In this document: in pieces, positions 1 to 5,760 of the stretch | Numbering within the stretch: the stretch's first letter is position 1 | How the letters are laid out: every line of letters starts with the position of its first letter | Assembly (NCBI GenBank): GCA_022573485.1 | Contig: JACZTW010000243.1 | Span: 1 to 5,939, forward strand | Direction: 5' to 3' | DNA: 5,939 nt | From: Planctomycetota bacterium | Lineage (GTDB): Bacteria > Planctomycetota > Phycisphaerae > UBA1845 > CAIVHJ01 | Translations under genes and position numbers: made by a program | The notes under the pieces: generated by a model | Seen by the model: the letters and a program-made list of their open reading frames with translations, nothing else | Told to the model about the DNA's origin: nothing | The model's database searches: none

Positions 1-655
1 CGAGCGGCTGATAGCCCTCCATCGACGACCCTGCAAACGCCGCATCCGTGATGTGCACCAGCCCCAGCTGCGAACCCAGGCGCGGAATCGCGATCGACGC
101 TCGATCGCCGATACTCAGGCCGTTCACTGGATTCCAGCACGCCGCGAGCCCCGGGTGTTGTACCGCGTCGAGCACGAACCACAGATCCTTGCTGCTCGAC
201 AGCTCGCCGCTATTCTCGATCAGGAGCGTTACCTTGCGACGCACGGCGAAGTGGGTCAGGTCTGCGAGCGCTTCGACAATGCGACCCAGCGTCCCGAGCC
301 GATTCGAGCCGCCGGGAATGTCGCCCGTGAACACGCGGACATATGGACAGTGCAGGCTCTGCGCAAGCTCAACGTGCTCACGAACCACCGCCTTATTGTC
401 CCCCAGCACCTGCTTGTCCCGAGATCCGAAGGAGGCTGACGTGCCGAGGCAGACCAACTCCACATTCGTTTTCTGGCAGACTTCGAACAACACATCACCG
501 TTCCGCGCCAACTCGACGTGGTTCGGCAAATGGAGTTCACCCTGCAAGCCTCGAAACTCCAGGCCGTCGAAGCCCAGGCGTACCGCATGTTCAAAAACCG
601 TCTTCAAATCCCAGGTGGGACAGCAAATGGTGCTAAATCCGACTCGCATCGCCAT
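1..655 (-). CDS. Sugar phosphate isomerase/epimerase (xylose isomerase-like TIM barrel), 3' end beyond window
   Basis: The minus frame is open from an ATG at 655 to the left edge: 218 codons, C-terminus missing. The protein begins MAMRVGFSTICCPTWDL and has the strand-helix rhythm of the AP-endonuclease-2/xylose-isomerase-like TIM barrel: GFDGLEFRG (28-36, strand 2), VELVCLGTS (65-73), YVRVFTGDIPGG (105-116), TLLIENSG (143-150) and LGLVHITDAAF (197-207). Family members isomerise or epimerise sugars or their derivatives using a divalent metal bound by Glu, Asp, His and Glu. Here E147 and H201 sit at the expected places, but the usual Asp of strand 6 reads as N175 (CWNPVN, where relatives often have WDPGN). 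The fourth ligand would lie outside the window. The start at 655 is supported by AAGGA at 664-668, 8 nt upstream; a second ATG at 649 is possible. It is divergent from the phosphatase gene. The exact substrate cannot be told. Confidence 0.85.
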   Translation of the reverse strand, partial: MAMRVGFSTICCPTWDLKTVFEHAVRLGFDGLEFRGLQGELHLPNHVELARNGDVLFEVCQKTNVELVCLGTSASFGSRDKQVLGDNKAVVREHVELAQSLHCPYVRVFTGDIPGGSNRLGTLGRIVEALADLTHFAVRRKVTLLIENSGELSSSKDLWFVLDAVQHPGLAACWNPVNGLSIGDRASIAIPRLGSQLGLVHITDAAFAGSSMEGYQPL

Positions 656-803
656 TGAAACCATCCTTAAAACTCACAGGCCACTCGCCGCTGAGGGGCG
701 GGCTCCAGCCTTACCCGCACCTGCAAACTACATTCGCTTGCGGCTGTGTGCAAGTATCAGCCTGCTCGAACCGAACCGGCTAGTGATCCTCAACGCAGCC
801 ACC

Positions 804-809
804 TATAAT
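804..809 (+). promoter_or_regulatory. Candidate -10 box upstream of the phosphatase gene
   Basis: A perfect TATAAT lies 103 nt before the phosphatase start, in an otherwise GC-rich stretch. No TTGACA-like -35 is seen at 16-18 bp spacing, so it is either activator-dependent or chance. A transcript from it would begin around 816-817, only a few nucleotides before the ATG of the mini-ORF at 820. Confidence 0.35.
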
Positions 810-819
810 ATCGAGCTAC

Positions 820-891
820 ATGGAACCAACACTTGCGAAACAGTTTCAAACGGCCGTCATCCAACTCCTGCTGCGTCGCGGCGGAATCTAA
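820..891 (+). CDS. Possible short leader peptide (23 aa), function unknown
   Basis: ATG at 820 to TAA at 889-891 encodes a 23-residue peptide beginning MEPTLAKQFQTAV and ending LLLRRGGI. It has an amphipathic, basic look. It ends 20 nt before the phosphatase ATG and is in a different frame. It starts 10 nt after a TATAAT, so it could be translated from an almost leaderless transcript. No Shine-Dalgarno sequence is visible. It could be a chance ORF, a leader peptide coupled to the phosphatase gene, or a remnant of a longer N-terminus separated by a frameshift. I do not recognise the sequence. Confidence 0.2.
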   Translation: MEPTLAKQFQTAVIQLLLRRGGI

Positions 892-911
892 CAGGCGGAT
901 TCAGAGAGCGC

Positions 912-2672
912 ATGACGCCAGACGCCGAAGCCATCGTCGCCCCCCTCGCCGAGTTGATCGACGGCACCACGCTCCGCGTGTTCCAAGAAGGTGCCTCGAA
1001 CATAACCGGTTTGGCCACAATCATTTGCAACTATGAAGGTCGGCCCGTCATCGGCCCCTCAGGTCCGCTTGAAGCGCTGGAGATCATGCAGAGTTCTGCC
1101 GCTGGACAGCGTCGAGTCCACGATATCTATCGGAACCTCACAGGCACTCCCGACGGCGGGCATCATCAGCAGTTGGTATTCAGAGCAGCGGCGATCCGGG
1201 CGGGACAGCAATGCCTTGGTTCGATCATTGCCGGCCCCTTGCCCACGCTCGAACTAGATGGTGATACGCTGCGACGACTGAAGCGAGATTTCGATCTGGA
1301 CGACGAGCGTCTTGGCCGATTGGCGTCCGCGCTGCAGAGGCCGGCAACGGTGGATCAGCAAACGACCATGCAACTCCTCCACTTACTGGCCGACATCATC
1401 GCAAAGTTGGCCGTCCAATCCGACTCCTTGCATCATCGTGAGATGGAGTTGGGCACCGTTCACATGCTCAGCCGCTTGTTGTCCGGAACACAGGACTTGC
1501 AGGTTGTGCTCGATACCGTCGCCCGCAAAGTGTGTGAAGTCGTACAAGTCAAGGCGACGAGTATTCGATTGCTGGACGAAAACACCAATGAACTGAAGAT
1601 CAAATCCGTGTGCAACTTATCCGATGACTACTTGAACAAGGGGCCCGTCCTCCTTGATGAGAACCCCATTGATCGCGCCGCTTTCGCGGGCGAAGCCGTC
1701 TACATCGAGGACGCCGCCACGGATCCGCGAACACGCTTCCCTGAACAAGCCAAAGCAGAAGGGATCGTCAGCGGTCTCAGCGTGGGCATGACCTACCGGG
1801 GCCAGACGATCGGCGTGATGAGGGTTTACACAGACCACAAGCACACATTTACCACGGCGGAGACCGCCCTGCTGCGATCGATCGCCTCGCAGGCCACATC
1901 CGTCATCATCAACAGTCGCTTGTACATTGAAGCCGCTCAGGCCGAACGCTACCAGCAGCAGTTCAAACATGCGGGGGACATCCAGCGACGAATGATCCCG
2001 GATCGTCTGCCCGCGCATCCGAAGATCGCGTTCGCATACGTGTACGAGCCCAGCGCGGAGGTCGGCGGCGATTTCTTCGACTTCTACGCCCTGCCGGAGT
2101 CGCACGAGATCGGCTTGTGCATCGCGGATGTCGTCGGCAAGGGCATTCCGGCCGCTTTGATGATGGCCTCATTGAGAACGGCATTTCGACTCTACGCCTG
2201 CAGCGTTGTCGAAATCACCGAGATTATGACCATGATCAACATCCACATGACCCGCGAGACCTTGATCAGCGAGTTCGCCACAATGTTCTACGGGGTCTTC
2301 GCAGAGAACGGCAGGCGGTTGAGCTACTGCTGTGCGGGGCACGATCCGCCGCTCCATTGGCGGGCCGGCCGAATCCGGCAGTTGGCCACCGGCGATTTCG
2401 TGATCGGCGTCGAGCCGAATGAGTCCTTCTCGAAGAAGAGCCTGCCCTTGAAGAAAGACGACGTGATTGTGTTCTACACCGATGGCATCGTGGATGCGAG
2501 CAACTTCGCGGGCGACAACTTCGGTCGCGAAAGGCTCTCCGGAGCCTTGGCCAAGTACGCCGAGGGCTCTGCGGATCGAATCGCCCAGAATATCATCTGG
2601 GATGTTCGACGGTTCGTCGGCCTGGCCGATCAGGCGGACGACATTACTCTAGTTGTTGCAAAGATCCTGTGA
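912..2672 (+). CDS. GAF domain-containing SpoIIE/PP2C-type serine phosphatase
   Basis: This 586-residue soluble signalling protein has no membrane segment. Residues 1-115 form a sensor-like region (NITGLATIICNYEGRPV, then CLGSIIAGPLP) reminiscent of PocR/GAF-like ligand-binding modules. Residues 120-178 are a helical linker, about 180-335 a GAF domain (LLDENTNELKIKSV, FAGEAVYIEDAATDPR, VGMTYRGQTIGVMRVY), and about 350-586 a SpoIIE-type PP2C domain. The phosphatase has the IQRRMIP lead-in (357-363), GGDFFDF with D387, IADVVGKG with D406, FYTDG with D524 and ADDITL with D576/D577, so the two-metal site looks intact. Such enzymes typically dephosphorylate a STAS-domain anti-anti-sigma factor in partner switching; no such partner or kinase is in the window. 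ATG 912 is chosen because translation becomes protein-like only from there; the ribosome site is weak (GAGAG just upstream). The frame upstream to position 48 is antisense to the isomerase gene. Confidence 0.9.
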   Translation: MTPDAEAIVAPLAELIDGTTLRVFQEGASNITGLATIICNYEGRPVIGPSGPLEALEIMQSSAAGQRRVHDIYRNLTGTPDGGHHQQLVFRAAAIRAGQQCLGSIIAGPLPTLELDGDTLRRLKRDFDLDDERLGRLASALQRPATVDQQTTMQLLHLLADIIAKLAVQSDSLHHREMELGTVHMLSRLLSGTQDLQVVLDTVARKVCEVVQVKATSIRLLDENTNELKIKSVCNLSDDYLNKGPVLLDENPIDRAAFAGEAVYIEDAATDPRTRFPEQAKAEGIVSGLSVGMTYRGQTIGVMRVYTDHKHTFTTAETALLRSIASQATSVIINSRLYIEAAQAERYQQQFKHAGDIQRRMIPDRLPAHPKIAFAYVYEPSAEVGGDFFDFYALPESHEIGLCIADVVGKGIPAALMMASLRTAFRLYACSVVEITEIMTMINIHMTRETLISEFATMFYGVFAENGRRLSYCCAGHDPPLHWRAGRIRQLATGDFVIGVEPNESFSKKSLPLKKDDVIVFYTDGIVDASNFAGDNFGRERLSGALAKYAEGSADRIAQNIIWDVRRFVGLADQADDITLVVAKIL

Positions 2673-2681
2673 GATGCATGC

Positions 2682-3218
2682 TCAACCGGCCAACCGGCTG
2701 ATCGAGTGTGCAAGTCTTCCTAAGCCGGACTTCTTCACTTTCAGAACCATGTTCAGCAAGCCGTGCATTGTGCCCAGGAAATCCTGCATGTTGTTGAGTC
2801 GGTCTCGATACACTTGCACGTCTTCTGTCAGATCGCCGTTGGCGCACCCTTCGATCATTTCCTGACATTGGTCGATCGTATCGACCACAGGCTGAAGTTC
2901 CCGTCGGCGGCGCTCACGCGTAATCGTCTCGAAGATCTCCCAGACCTCCGTCTCGGCTACGAAGTACTCCTTCCGATCGCCACGTTGGTGTACGCGGTCG
3001 ATCAGGCCCCAGTCCAGGAGCTGGCGCAAGTTCATGCTGGCATTGCCGCGCGAGACTTGAAGCTGGGCCATCACGTCGTCCGTACACAGAGGCTTGGCGG
3101 CAATGTACATCAAGGCATGAATCTCTGCCATTGTCCGGCTGATTCCCCAGGAAGCCGCCATTTCGCCCCACCGCCGAACAAAAAGGGCCTTGGACTTCTC
3201 AAATGCAGTATCAACCAT
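2682..3218 (-). CDS. GbsR/MarR-family winged-helix transcriptional regulator
   Basis: This 178-residue protein starts MVDTAFEKSKALFVRRWGEMA. A helical N-terminus is followed by a winged helix-turn-helix (about 32-92): EIHALMYIAAKPLCTDDVM, then LQVSRGNASMNLRQLLDWGLI (recognition helix region), then the wing RVHQRGDRKEYFVAE. A long helical C-terminal part (93-178) with a basic RERRRRE stretch probably mediates dimerisation. The order and the SRGNASMNLR signature fit the GbsR group of MarR-like repressors, known in bacilli for control of glycine betaine synthesis and uptake; the ligand and targets here are unknown. The start is ATG 3218, because GAAAGGA lies 9 nt upstream; a TTG at 3227 in the same frame directly abuts that ribosome site and is unlikely. 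It converges on the phosphatase gene with 9 bp between stop codons and follows mtnA after 124 bp. Confidence 0.88.
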   Translation of the reverse strand: MVDTAFEKSKALFVRRWGEMAASWGISRTMAEIHALMYIAAKPLCTDDVMAQLQVSRGNASMNLRQLLDWGLIDRVHQRGDRKEYFVAETEVWEIFETITRERRRRELQPVVDTIDQCQEMIEGCANGDLTEDVQVYRDRLNNMQDFLGTMHGLLNMVLKVKKSGLGRLAHSISRLAG

Positions 3219-3227
3219 AAGTTCCAA

Positions 3228-3234
3228 TCCTTTC
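3228..3234 (-). promoter_or_regulatory. Ribosome binding site of the GbsR-like gene
   Basis: GAAAGGA on the minus strand lies 9 nt before ATG 3218. It decides against the in-frame TTG at 3227, which would have no spacing. Confidence 0.7.
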
Positions 3235-3248
3235 AGTAGATCATGGAA

Positions 3249-3277
3249 AGAATAGCTCGACGAATCGGCGAAAACAA
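3249..3277 (-). promoter_or_regulatory. Candidate promoter of the GbsR-like gene
   Basis: On the minus strand TTGTTT (3277-3272) and TATTCT (3254-3249) are separated by exactly 17 bp. This would give a transcript start near 3242 and a leader of about 24 nt ending in the ribosome site. The stretch is clearly more AT-rich than the flanking genes. Each box matches the consensus only partly (3/6 and 4/6), so this is plausible rather than certain. Confidence 0.4.
3257..3271. promoter_or_regulatory. Putative operator: imperfect 15-bp inverted repeat
   Basis: The sequence TCGACGA-A-TCGGCGA has arms that are inverted repeats at 6 of 7 positions around a central A. It nearly fills the spacer between the candidate -35 and -10 boxes of the GbsR-like gene. 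MarR/GbsR-type dimers commonly bind such short palindromes and block their own promoter. That this one is bound is inference. Confidence 0.35.
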
Positions 3278-3342
3278 GACCTATCAGAAGTTTCCGAAAT
3301 TATTGAAAAGAAGCGGAGGAGCAAGCGCCCCTGTCCCTCTGG

Positions 3343-4410
3343 CTATGTGCTGTGGAGAATCCGGGCGATCGCCTCACTCGAAACGGGTTCGATGATCCCC
3401 CGATCCGTAACGATCGAGTGAATCAGCCTCGCGGGCGTAACGTCGAAAGCGGGATTGTACACCGGCACCTCGGGGGGCGCGGTCGGCCGGCCGTGTAGAG
3501 ACCGTACTTCGTCAGCACTCCGCTGTTCGAGGGGAATCTCGCTGCCGCTGCTGCAATTCAAATCAAACGTGCTTGCGGGCGCCGCAATGTGGAATGGGAT
3601 GCCATGCGCATCAGCCAAAACCGCGATCCCGTAGGTTCCGATCTTGTTCGCCGTGTCGCCGTTGGCAGCGATCCGATCGGCGCCTGTGATGACGCAGTCG
3701 ATCCGACCCTCGCTCATGAGCGCCCCGACCATGTTGTCACAAATCGTGATGACCTCGATGCCGGCCTGAGTCAATTCCCATGCCGTCAATCGCGAGCCCT
3801 GCAACAGCGGACGTGTCTCGCAGGAATAGACCTTGAAGCGCCTCCCTTGTTCGTGGGCGACATACATACCGGCAAGGGCCGTTCCGTACTCGGCAGTCGC
3901 CAAACTACCCGCGTTGCAGTGCGTCAACACAGTGCCGCCGTCTGGAATCAACTCCGCCCCCAGCCGTCCGATCGCCCGGCAGGAGGCCGCGTCTTCATCA
4001 CGGATCCGCCTGGCCTCGTTCAGCAAAGCCGCCTTGATTTCAGCAACACCCTTCGCTGAGCAGTCATTTGCCACCGCCACCATGCGATCGAGCGCCCAAG
4101 TGAGGTTCACCGCTGTCGGCCGCGCACCGGCCAGGTAGTCGCGCTGCTCACGCAGCTTTTCAAAGAAAGCTTCTTGATCGCCCTCTTCTGCCTCGCGGAC
4201 TCCGAGCACCAGGCCCATGGCCCCCGCGATGCCGATGGCCGGTGCGCCACGCACACGCAAGACCTTGATGGCCTCCCACACACTGCCGGCATCATGGCAC
4301 TCCAGGAACTTGAGTTCCGCCGGCAAGAGTGTCTGGTCAATCATGCGAACATGGCCGTTCAGGTCGCCGATCCATTCAATTGTCCTGGGAACATTCATCG
4401 ATGGGTTCAC
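3343..4410 (-). CDS. mtnA: S-methyl-5-thioribose-1-phosphate isomerase
   Basis: This 355-residue enzyme of the methionine salvage pathway converts 5-methylthioribose-1-phosphate to methylthioribulose-1-phosphate. It belongs to the eIF2B alpha/beta/delta-related fold. Visible signatures are RGAPAIG (54-60), ARPTAVNLTWALDRM (96-110), THCNAGSLAT with catalytic Cys165, ETRPLLQGSRLTAWEL (198-213), GADRIAANGDTANKIGTY with catalytic Asp245, and VYNPAFDVTPARLI (317-330). Length and motif order match the family, so it looks functional. The GTG start at 4410 overlaps the purE stop by 4 nt (GTGA), which suggests translational coupling; no separate ribosome site is visible. An ATG four codons downstream (4398) is an alternative giving 351 residues, and the family-like sequence begins about there. 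No other mtn gene is in the window. A weak GC-rich inverted repeat follows the stop, but no clear terminator. Confidence 0.95.
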   Translation of the reverse strand: MNPSMNVPRTIEWIGDLNGHVRMIDQTLLPAELKFLECHDAGSVWEAIKVLRVRGAPAIGIAGAMGLVLGVREAEEGDQEAFFEKLREQRDYLAGARPTAVNLTWALDRMVAVANDCSAKGVAEIKAALLNEARRIRDEDAASCRAIGRLGAELIPDGGTVLTHCNAGSLATAEYGTALAGMYVAHEQGRRFKVYSCETRPLLQGSRLTAWELTQAGIEVITICDNMVGALMSEGRIDCVITGADRIAANGDTANKIGTYGIAVLADAHGIPFHIAAPASTFDLNCSSGSEIPLEQRSADEVRSLHGRPTAPPEVPVYNPAFDVTPARLIHSIVTDRGIIEPVSSEAIARILHST

Positions 4411-4919
4411 GAGGTAGACGCAGGCCCCTGCCGCAGTCCTCGATCTTTCCGGCGGACTTCTTCGGCCTGCTTCTTCTGAAGAGCGGTCAGTGCTGAAGCC
4501 ACAGAGTCGTCTTTGAGGGCCAGAATCTGCGCGGCGAGGATCGCTGCATTCCGAGCCCCGGGCTTACCGATGGCCATACCCGCCACCGGCACCCCCGGCG
4601 GCATCTGCACGGTCGACAGCAGAGCGTCCAGTCCGCCCAACCCCCCACGATCTACGGGAACGCCGATCACCGGCCTGTTCGTATGAGCCGCGACAGTCCC
4701 GGCCAGCGCCGCAGACATGCCCGCCGCGGCGATGAAGACCTCGATGCCCTGCTCTGCGGCCGACTGCACGAACTCGATAACGTCGCCAGGCGTTCGATGG
4801 GCGCTCAACACACGGACCTCGGCAGTAAGCCCAAGAGCCTTGAGCTGCTCGACGCAGGATTGCATCACTTTCCAATCCGAATCACTACCCATGATCACCG
4901 CGACGCGACACTCACTCAT
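4407..4919 (-). CDS. purE: N5-carboxyaminoimidazole ribonucleotide mutase (PurE)
   Basis: This 170-residue protein catalyses the rearrangement of N5-CAIR to CAIR in purine biosynthesis, normally together with PurK, which is not in the window. It has the class I signatures GSDSDW (11-16, phosphate loop) and SAHRTP (39-44) with the general acid/base His41, then IGVPVDRGGLGGLDALLSTVQMP and AIGKPGARNAAILAAQIL. The conserved segment usually written GGAAHLPG or MAAHLAG here reads AGMSAALAG, so the usual histidine is Ala71. The start is ATG 4919, with GGGGAG 9 nt upstream; translation further upstream in this frame is not PurE-like. The gene overlaps the preceding pseudopilin gene by 8 nt (ATGAGTGA) and mtnA by 4 nt, which points to a single transcript. 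The tail after residue 150 is charged and variable, as is common in the family. Confidence 0.93.
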   Translation of the reverse strand: MSECRVAVIMGSDSDWKVMQSCVEQLKALGLTAEVRVLSAHRTPGDVIEFVQSAAEQGIEVFIAAAGMSAALAGTVAAHTNRPVIGVPVDRGGLGGLDALLSTVQMPPGVPVAGMAIGKPGARNAAILAAQILALKDDSVASALTALQKKQAEEVRRKDRGLRQGPASTS

Positions 4920-5499
4920 GTTCCAATGCTCCCCATTCGACCGATCCAAAGATCTTCGGAATATCGCTCGAGAGGTTGTCCTTTGCCCGTGCCCCATCCG
5001 CATCGCCGAATTCACGATCCGGACCGGCCGACTCGAATAGCGGCACAGTTCCGCCGGGCAGCTTCGCTGAGCCTTGGGCTCCGAACGTGACGCTGTCGTC
5101 CCGGATCAAGTAGCGGAAGCGCGTTCCCCACGGATCTACGAGCTGGAGTCCGTTTCCGGGCCCGTGGGGCAGAGCGAGCGGCCAGCGCTCGAGGATTTCG
5201 GCGGAGGCCGATTCTGAGAGCAACGCCGCGATGGCGCGTTCGGCGTCGCGGTCGGGCTGTTCCGCCGGGTAGCGACCAACGGCCTCATGGTAGGCCGGGA
5301 GAGATTCGCGCAGCGTGAGCAGCATGTCCTCAGCCAGACGGCACTTGGCCTCGCGCTGGACATAACGGTTGACGCCCGCCAGAAGCACCGCCGCCAAAGC
5401 CAGAACGACATACACCAGGAGCAGTTCCACGCGCGTCATTCCCCGGCGGCAACAGCGACGATACCCAATCGGACAACGGCGACCTACCGCGAGGTTCAA
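4912..5499 (-). CDS. GspG-like type II secretion pseudopilin / prepilin-type protein
   Basis: The protein has a class III (prepilin) signal: a basic stretch ending YRRCCRRG, then MTRVELLLVYVVLALAAVL. That gives Gly at -1, a hydrophobic +1 residue and Glu at +5, followed by one membrane helix. The mature part (175 residues, numbered from that Met) has the GspG-like features YHEAVGRYPAEQPD (50-63), VDPWGTRFRYL (101-111) and a C-terminal loop SAGPDREFGD...DNLSSDI (137-160), which in GspG binds calcium and forms the assembly surface. The start is uncertain. TTG 5499 gives a 20-residue leader but has no ribosome site. ATG 5439 would be the +1 Met and leave no leader. An ATG at 5676 lies just after the promoter but adds a Cys/Arg-rich tract coding through repeat DNA. 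It is first in the overlapping cluster with purE and mtnA. No secretion ATPase or other gsp gene is nearby. Confidence 0.7.
   Translation of the reverse strand: MNLAVGRRCPIGYRRCCRRGMTRVELLLVYVVLALAAVLLAGVNRYVQREAKCRLAEDMLLTLRESLPAYHEAVGRYPAEQPDRDAERAIAALLSESASAEILERWPLALPHGPGNGLQLVDPWGTRFRYLIRDDSVTFGAQGSAKLPGGTVPLFESAGPDREFGDADGARAKDNLSSDIPKIFGSVEWGALEHE
4929..4934 (-). promoter_or_regulatory. Ribosome binding site of purE
   Basis: GGGGAG on the minus strand, 9 nt before ATG 4919, lies inside the last codons of the pseudopilin gene. It supports the 170-residue PurE rather than a longer form starting at 5015. Confidence 0.65.
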
Positions 5500-5504
5500 G
5501 GAGC

Positions 5505-5529
5505 CGCGGGCTTCAGCCCGCGCGGACGC
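5505..5529. repeat. REP-like palindromic element, copy 1
   Basis: CGCGGGC (5505-5511), TTCA loop and GCCCGCG (5516-5522) form a perfect 7-bp stem with a 4-nt loop (TGAA on the minus strand). It shares the 19-bp CTTCAGCCCGCGCGGACGC (5511-5529) with copy 2. GGGCTGAAGCCC-type palindromes are common short interspersed repeats in some planctomycete and acidobacterial genomes; that parallel is from memory. The stem ends five bases before the candidate TTG start of the pseudopilin gene and would sit in its leader RNA. Confidence 0.6.
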
Positions 5530-5570
5530 CCAACCGGAGAGAACGCCGCGGAATCCAATCATGCCGTCAG

Positions 5571-5589
5571 CTTCAGCCCGCGCGGACGC
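5571..5589. repeat. REP-like element, copy 2
   Basis: This is an exact 19-bp repeat of 5511-5529, displaced by exactly 60 bp. The left arm of the palindrome has decayed (GTCAG in place of GCGGG), so the stem seen in copy 1 cannot form. Confidence 0.6.
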
Positions 5590-5684
5590 TCGAATTGCGA
5601 GGTCTCCCAACTGCCTCACCGCACAGCACCCACAACGAGATGCTGGATGTCGAGTGCTGAGACGGGACTTTACCATCGGGCGGG

Positions 5685-5693
5685 ATTATAGCA
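5685..5693 (-). promoter_or_regulatory. Extended -10 promoter of the pseudopilin-purE-mtnA cluster
   Basis: TGCTATAAT on the minus strand (5693-5685) is a perfect -10 box with the extended TG motif. No good -35 is visible, as is usual for extended -10 promoters. It lies 26 bp downstream of the terminator of the preceding gene and predicts a transcript start near 5678, giving a leader of about 180 nt to the TTG start, or almost none to the in-frame ATG at 5676. Confidence 0.5.
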
Positions 5694-5718
5694 GAAACGG
5701 CGACCGCGCCCTGCTCAC

Positions 5719-5751
5719 AAAAAGCCCGCCGGCAAACTACCGCCAACGGGC
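5719..5751 (-). terminator. Rho-independent terminator
   Basis: Read on the minus strand, GCCCGTTGGC (5751-5742), an 8-nt loop and GCCGGCGGGC (5733-5724) form a 10-bp stem with two G-U pairs. A run of five T (5723-5719) follows directly. It lies about 97 bp after the stop of the partial gene at the right edge and before the next promoter, so it probably ends that transcript. Confidence 0.85.
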
Positions 5752-5760
5752 CTCAAACTC

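Larger units (their letters stand above)
656..911. other. Divergent intergenic region
   Basis: These 256 bp separate the isomerase start from the phosphatase start. They hold the isomerase ribosome site (AAGGA on the minus strand, 664-668), a TATAAT on the plus strand at 804-809 and a 23-residue mini-ORF at 820-891. I found only short inverted repeats (GCGGG/CCCGC near 700, CTTGC/GCAAG near 740) and no convincing -35 box for either direction. The plus frame shared with the phosphatase is open across the region, but its translation is not protein-like. Confidence 0.5.

Noticed and set aside
48..911. Long upstream extension of the phosphatase reading frame on the plus strand
   Set aside because: It is antisense to the isomerase gene and then crosses an intergenic region. 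Its translation is rich in Ser, Arg and Pro without protein-like patterning; recognisable protein begins at 912.
1617..2105. Minus-strand ORF of 162 codons opposite the phosphatase gene
   Set aside because: It is a shadow frame; the plus strand here clearly codes for the GAF and PP2C domains.
2674..2700. Hairpin terminator from CCGG repeats between the convergent genes
   Set aside because: The stem is only four base pairs, has no T-tract and lies inside the regulator's coding sequence.
2763..3239. Plus-strand ORF of 158 codons opposite the GbsR-like gene
   Set aside because: It is a shadow of the regulator's coding strand, without ribosome site or recognisable motif.
3316..3339. Possible terminator after mtnA (GAGG/CCTC stem followed by a T-rich stretch on the minus strand)
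   Set aside because: Only short interrupted pairing with a large loop, and the T-rich stretch is not adjacent to the stem.
4920..5015. Longer purE start at 5015
   Set aside because: The extra 32 residues overlap the pseudopilin coding end, do not look like PurE, and the ribosome site GGGGAG is correctly spaced for ATG 4919.
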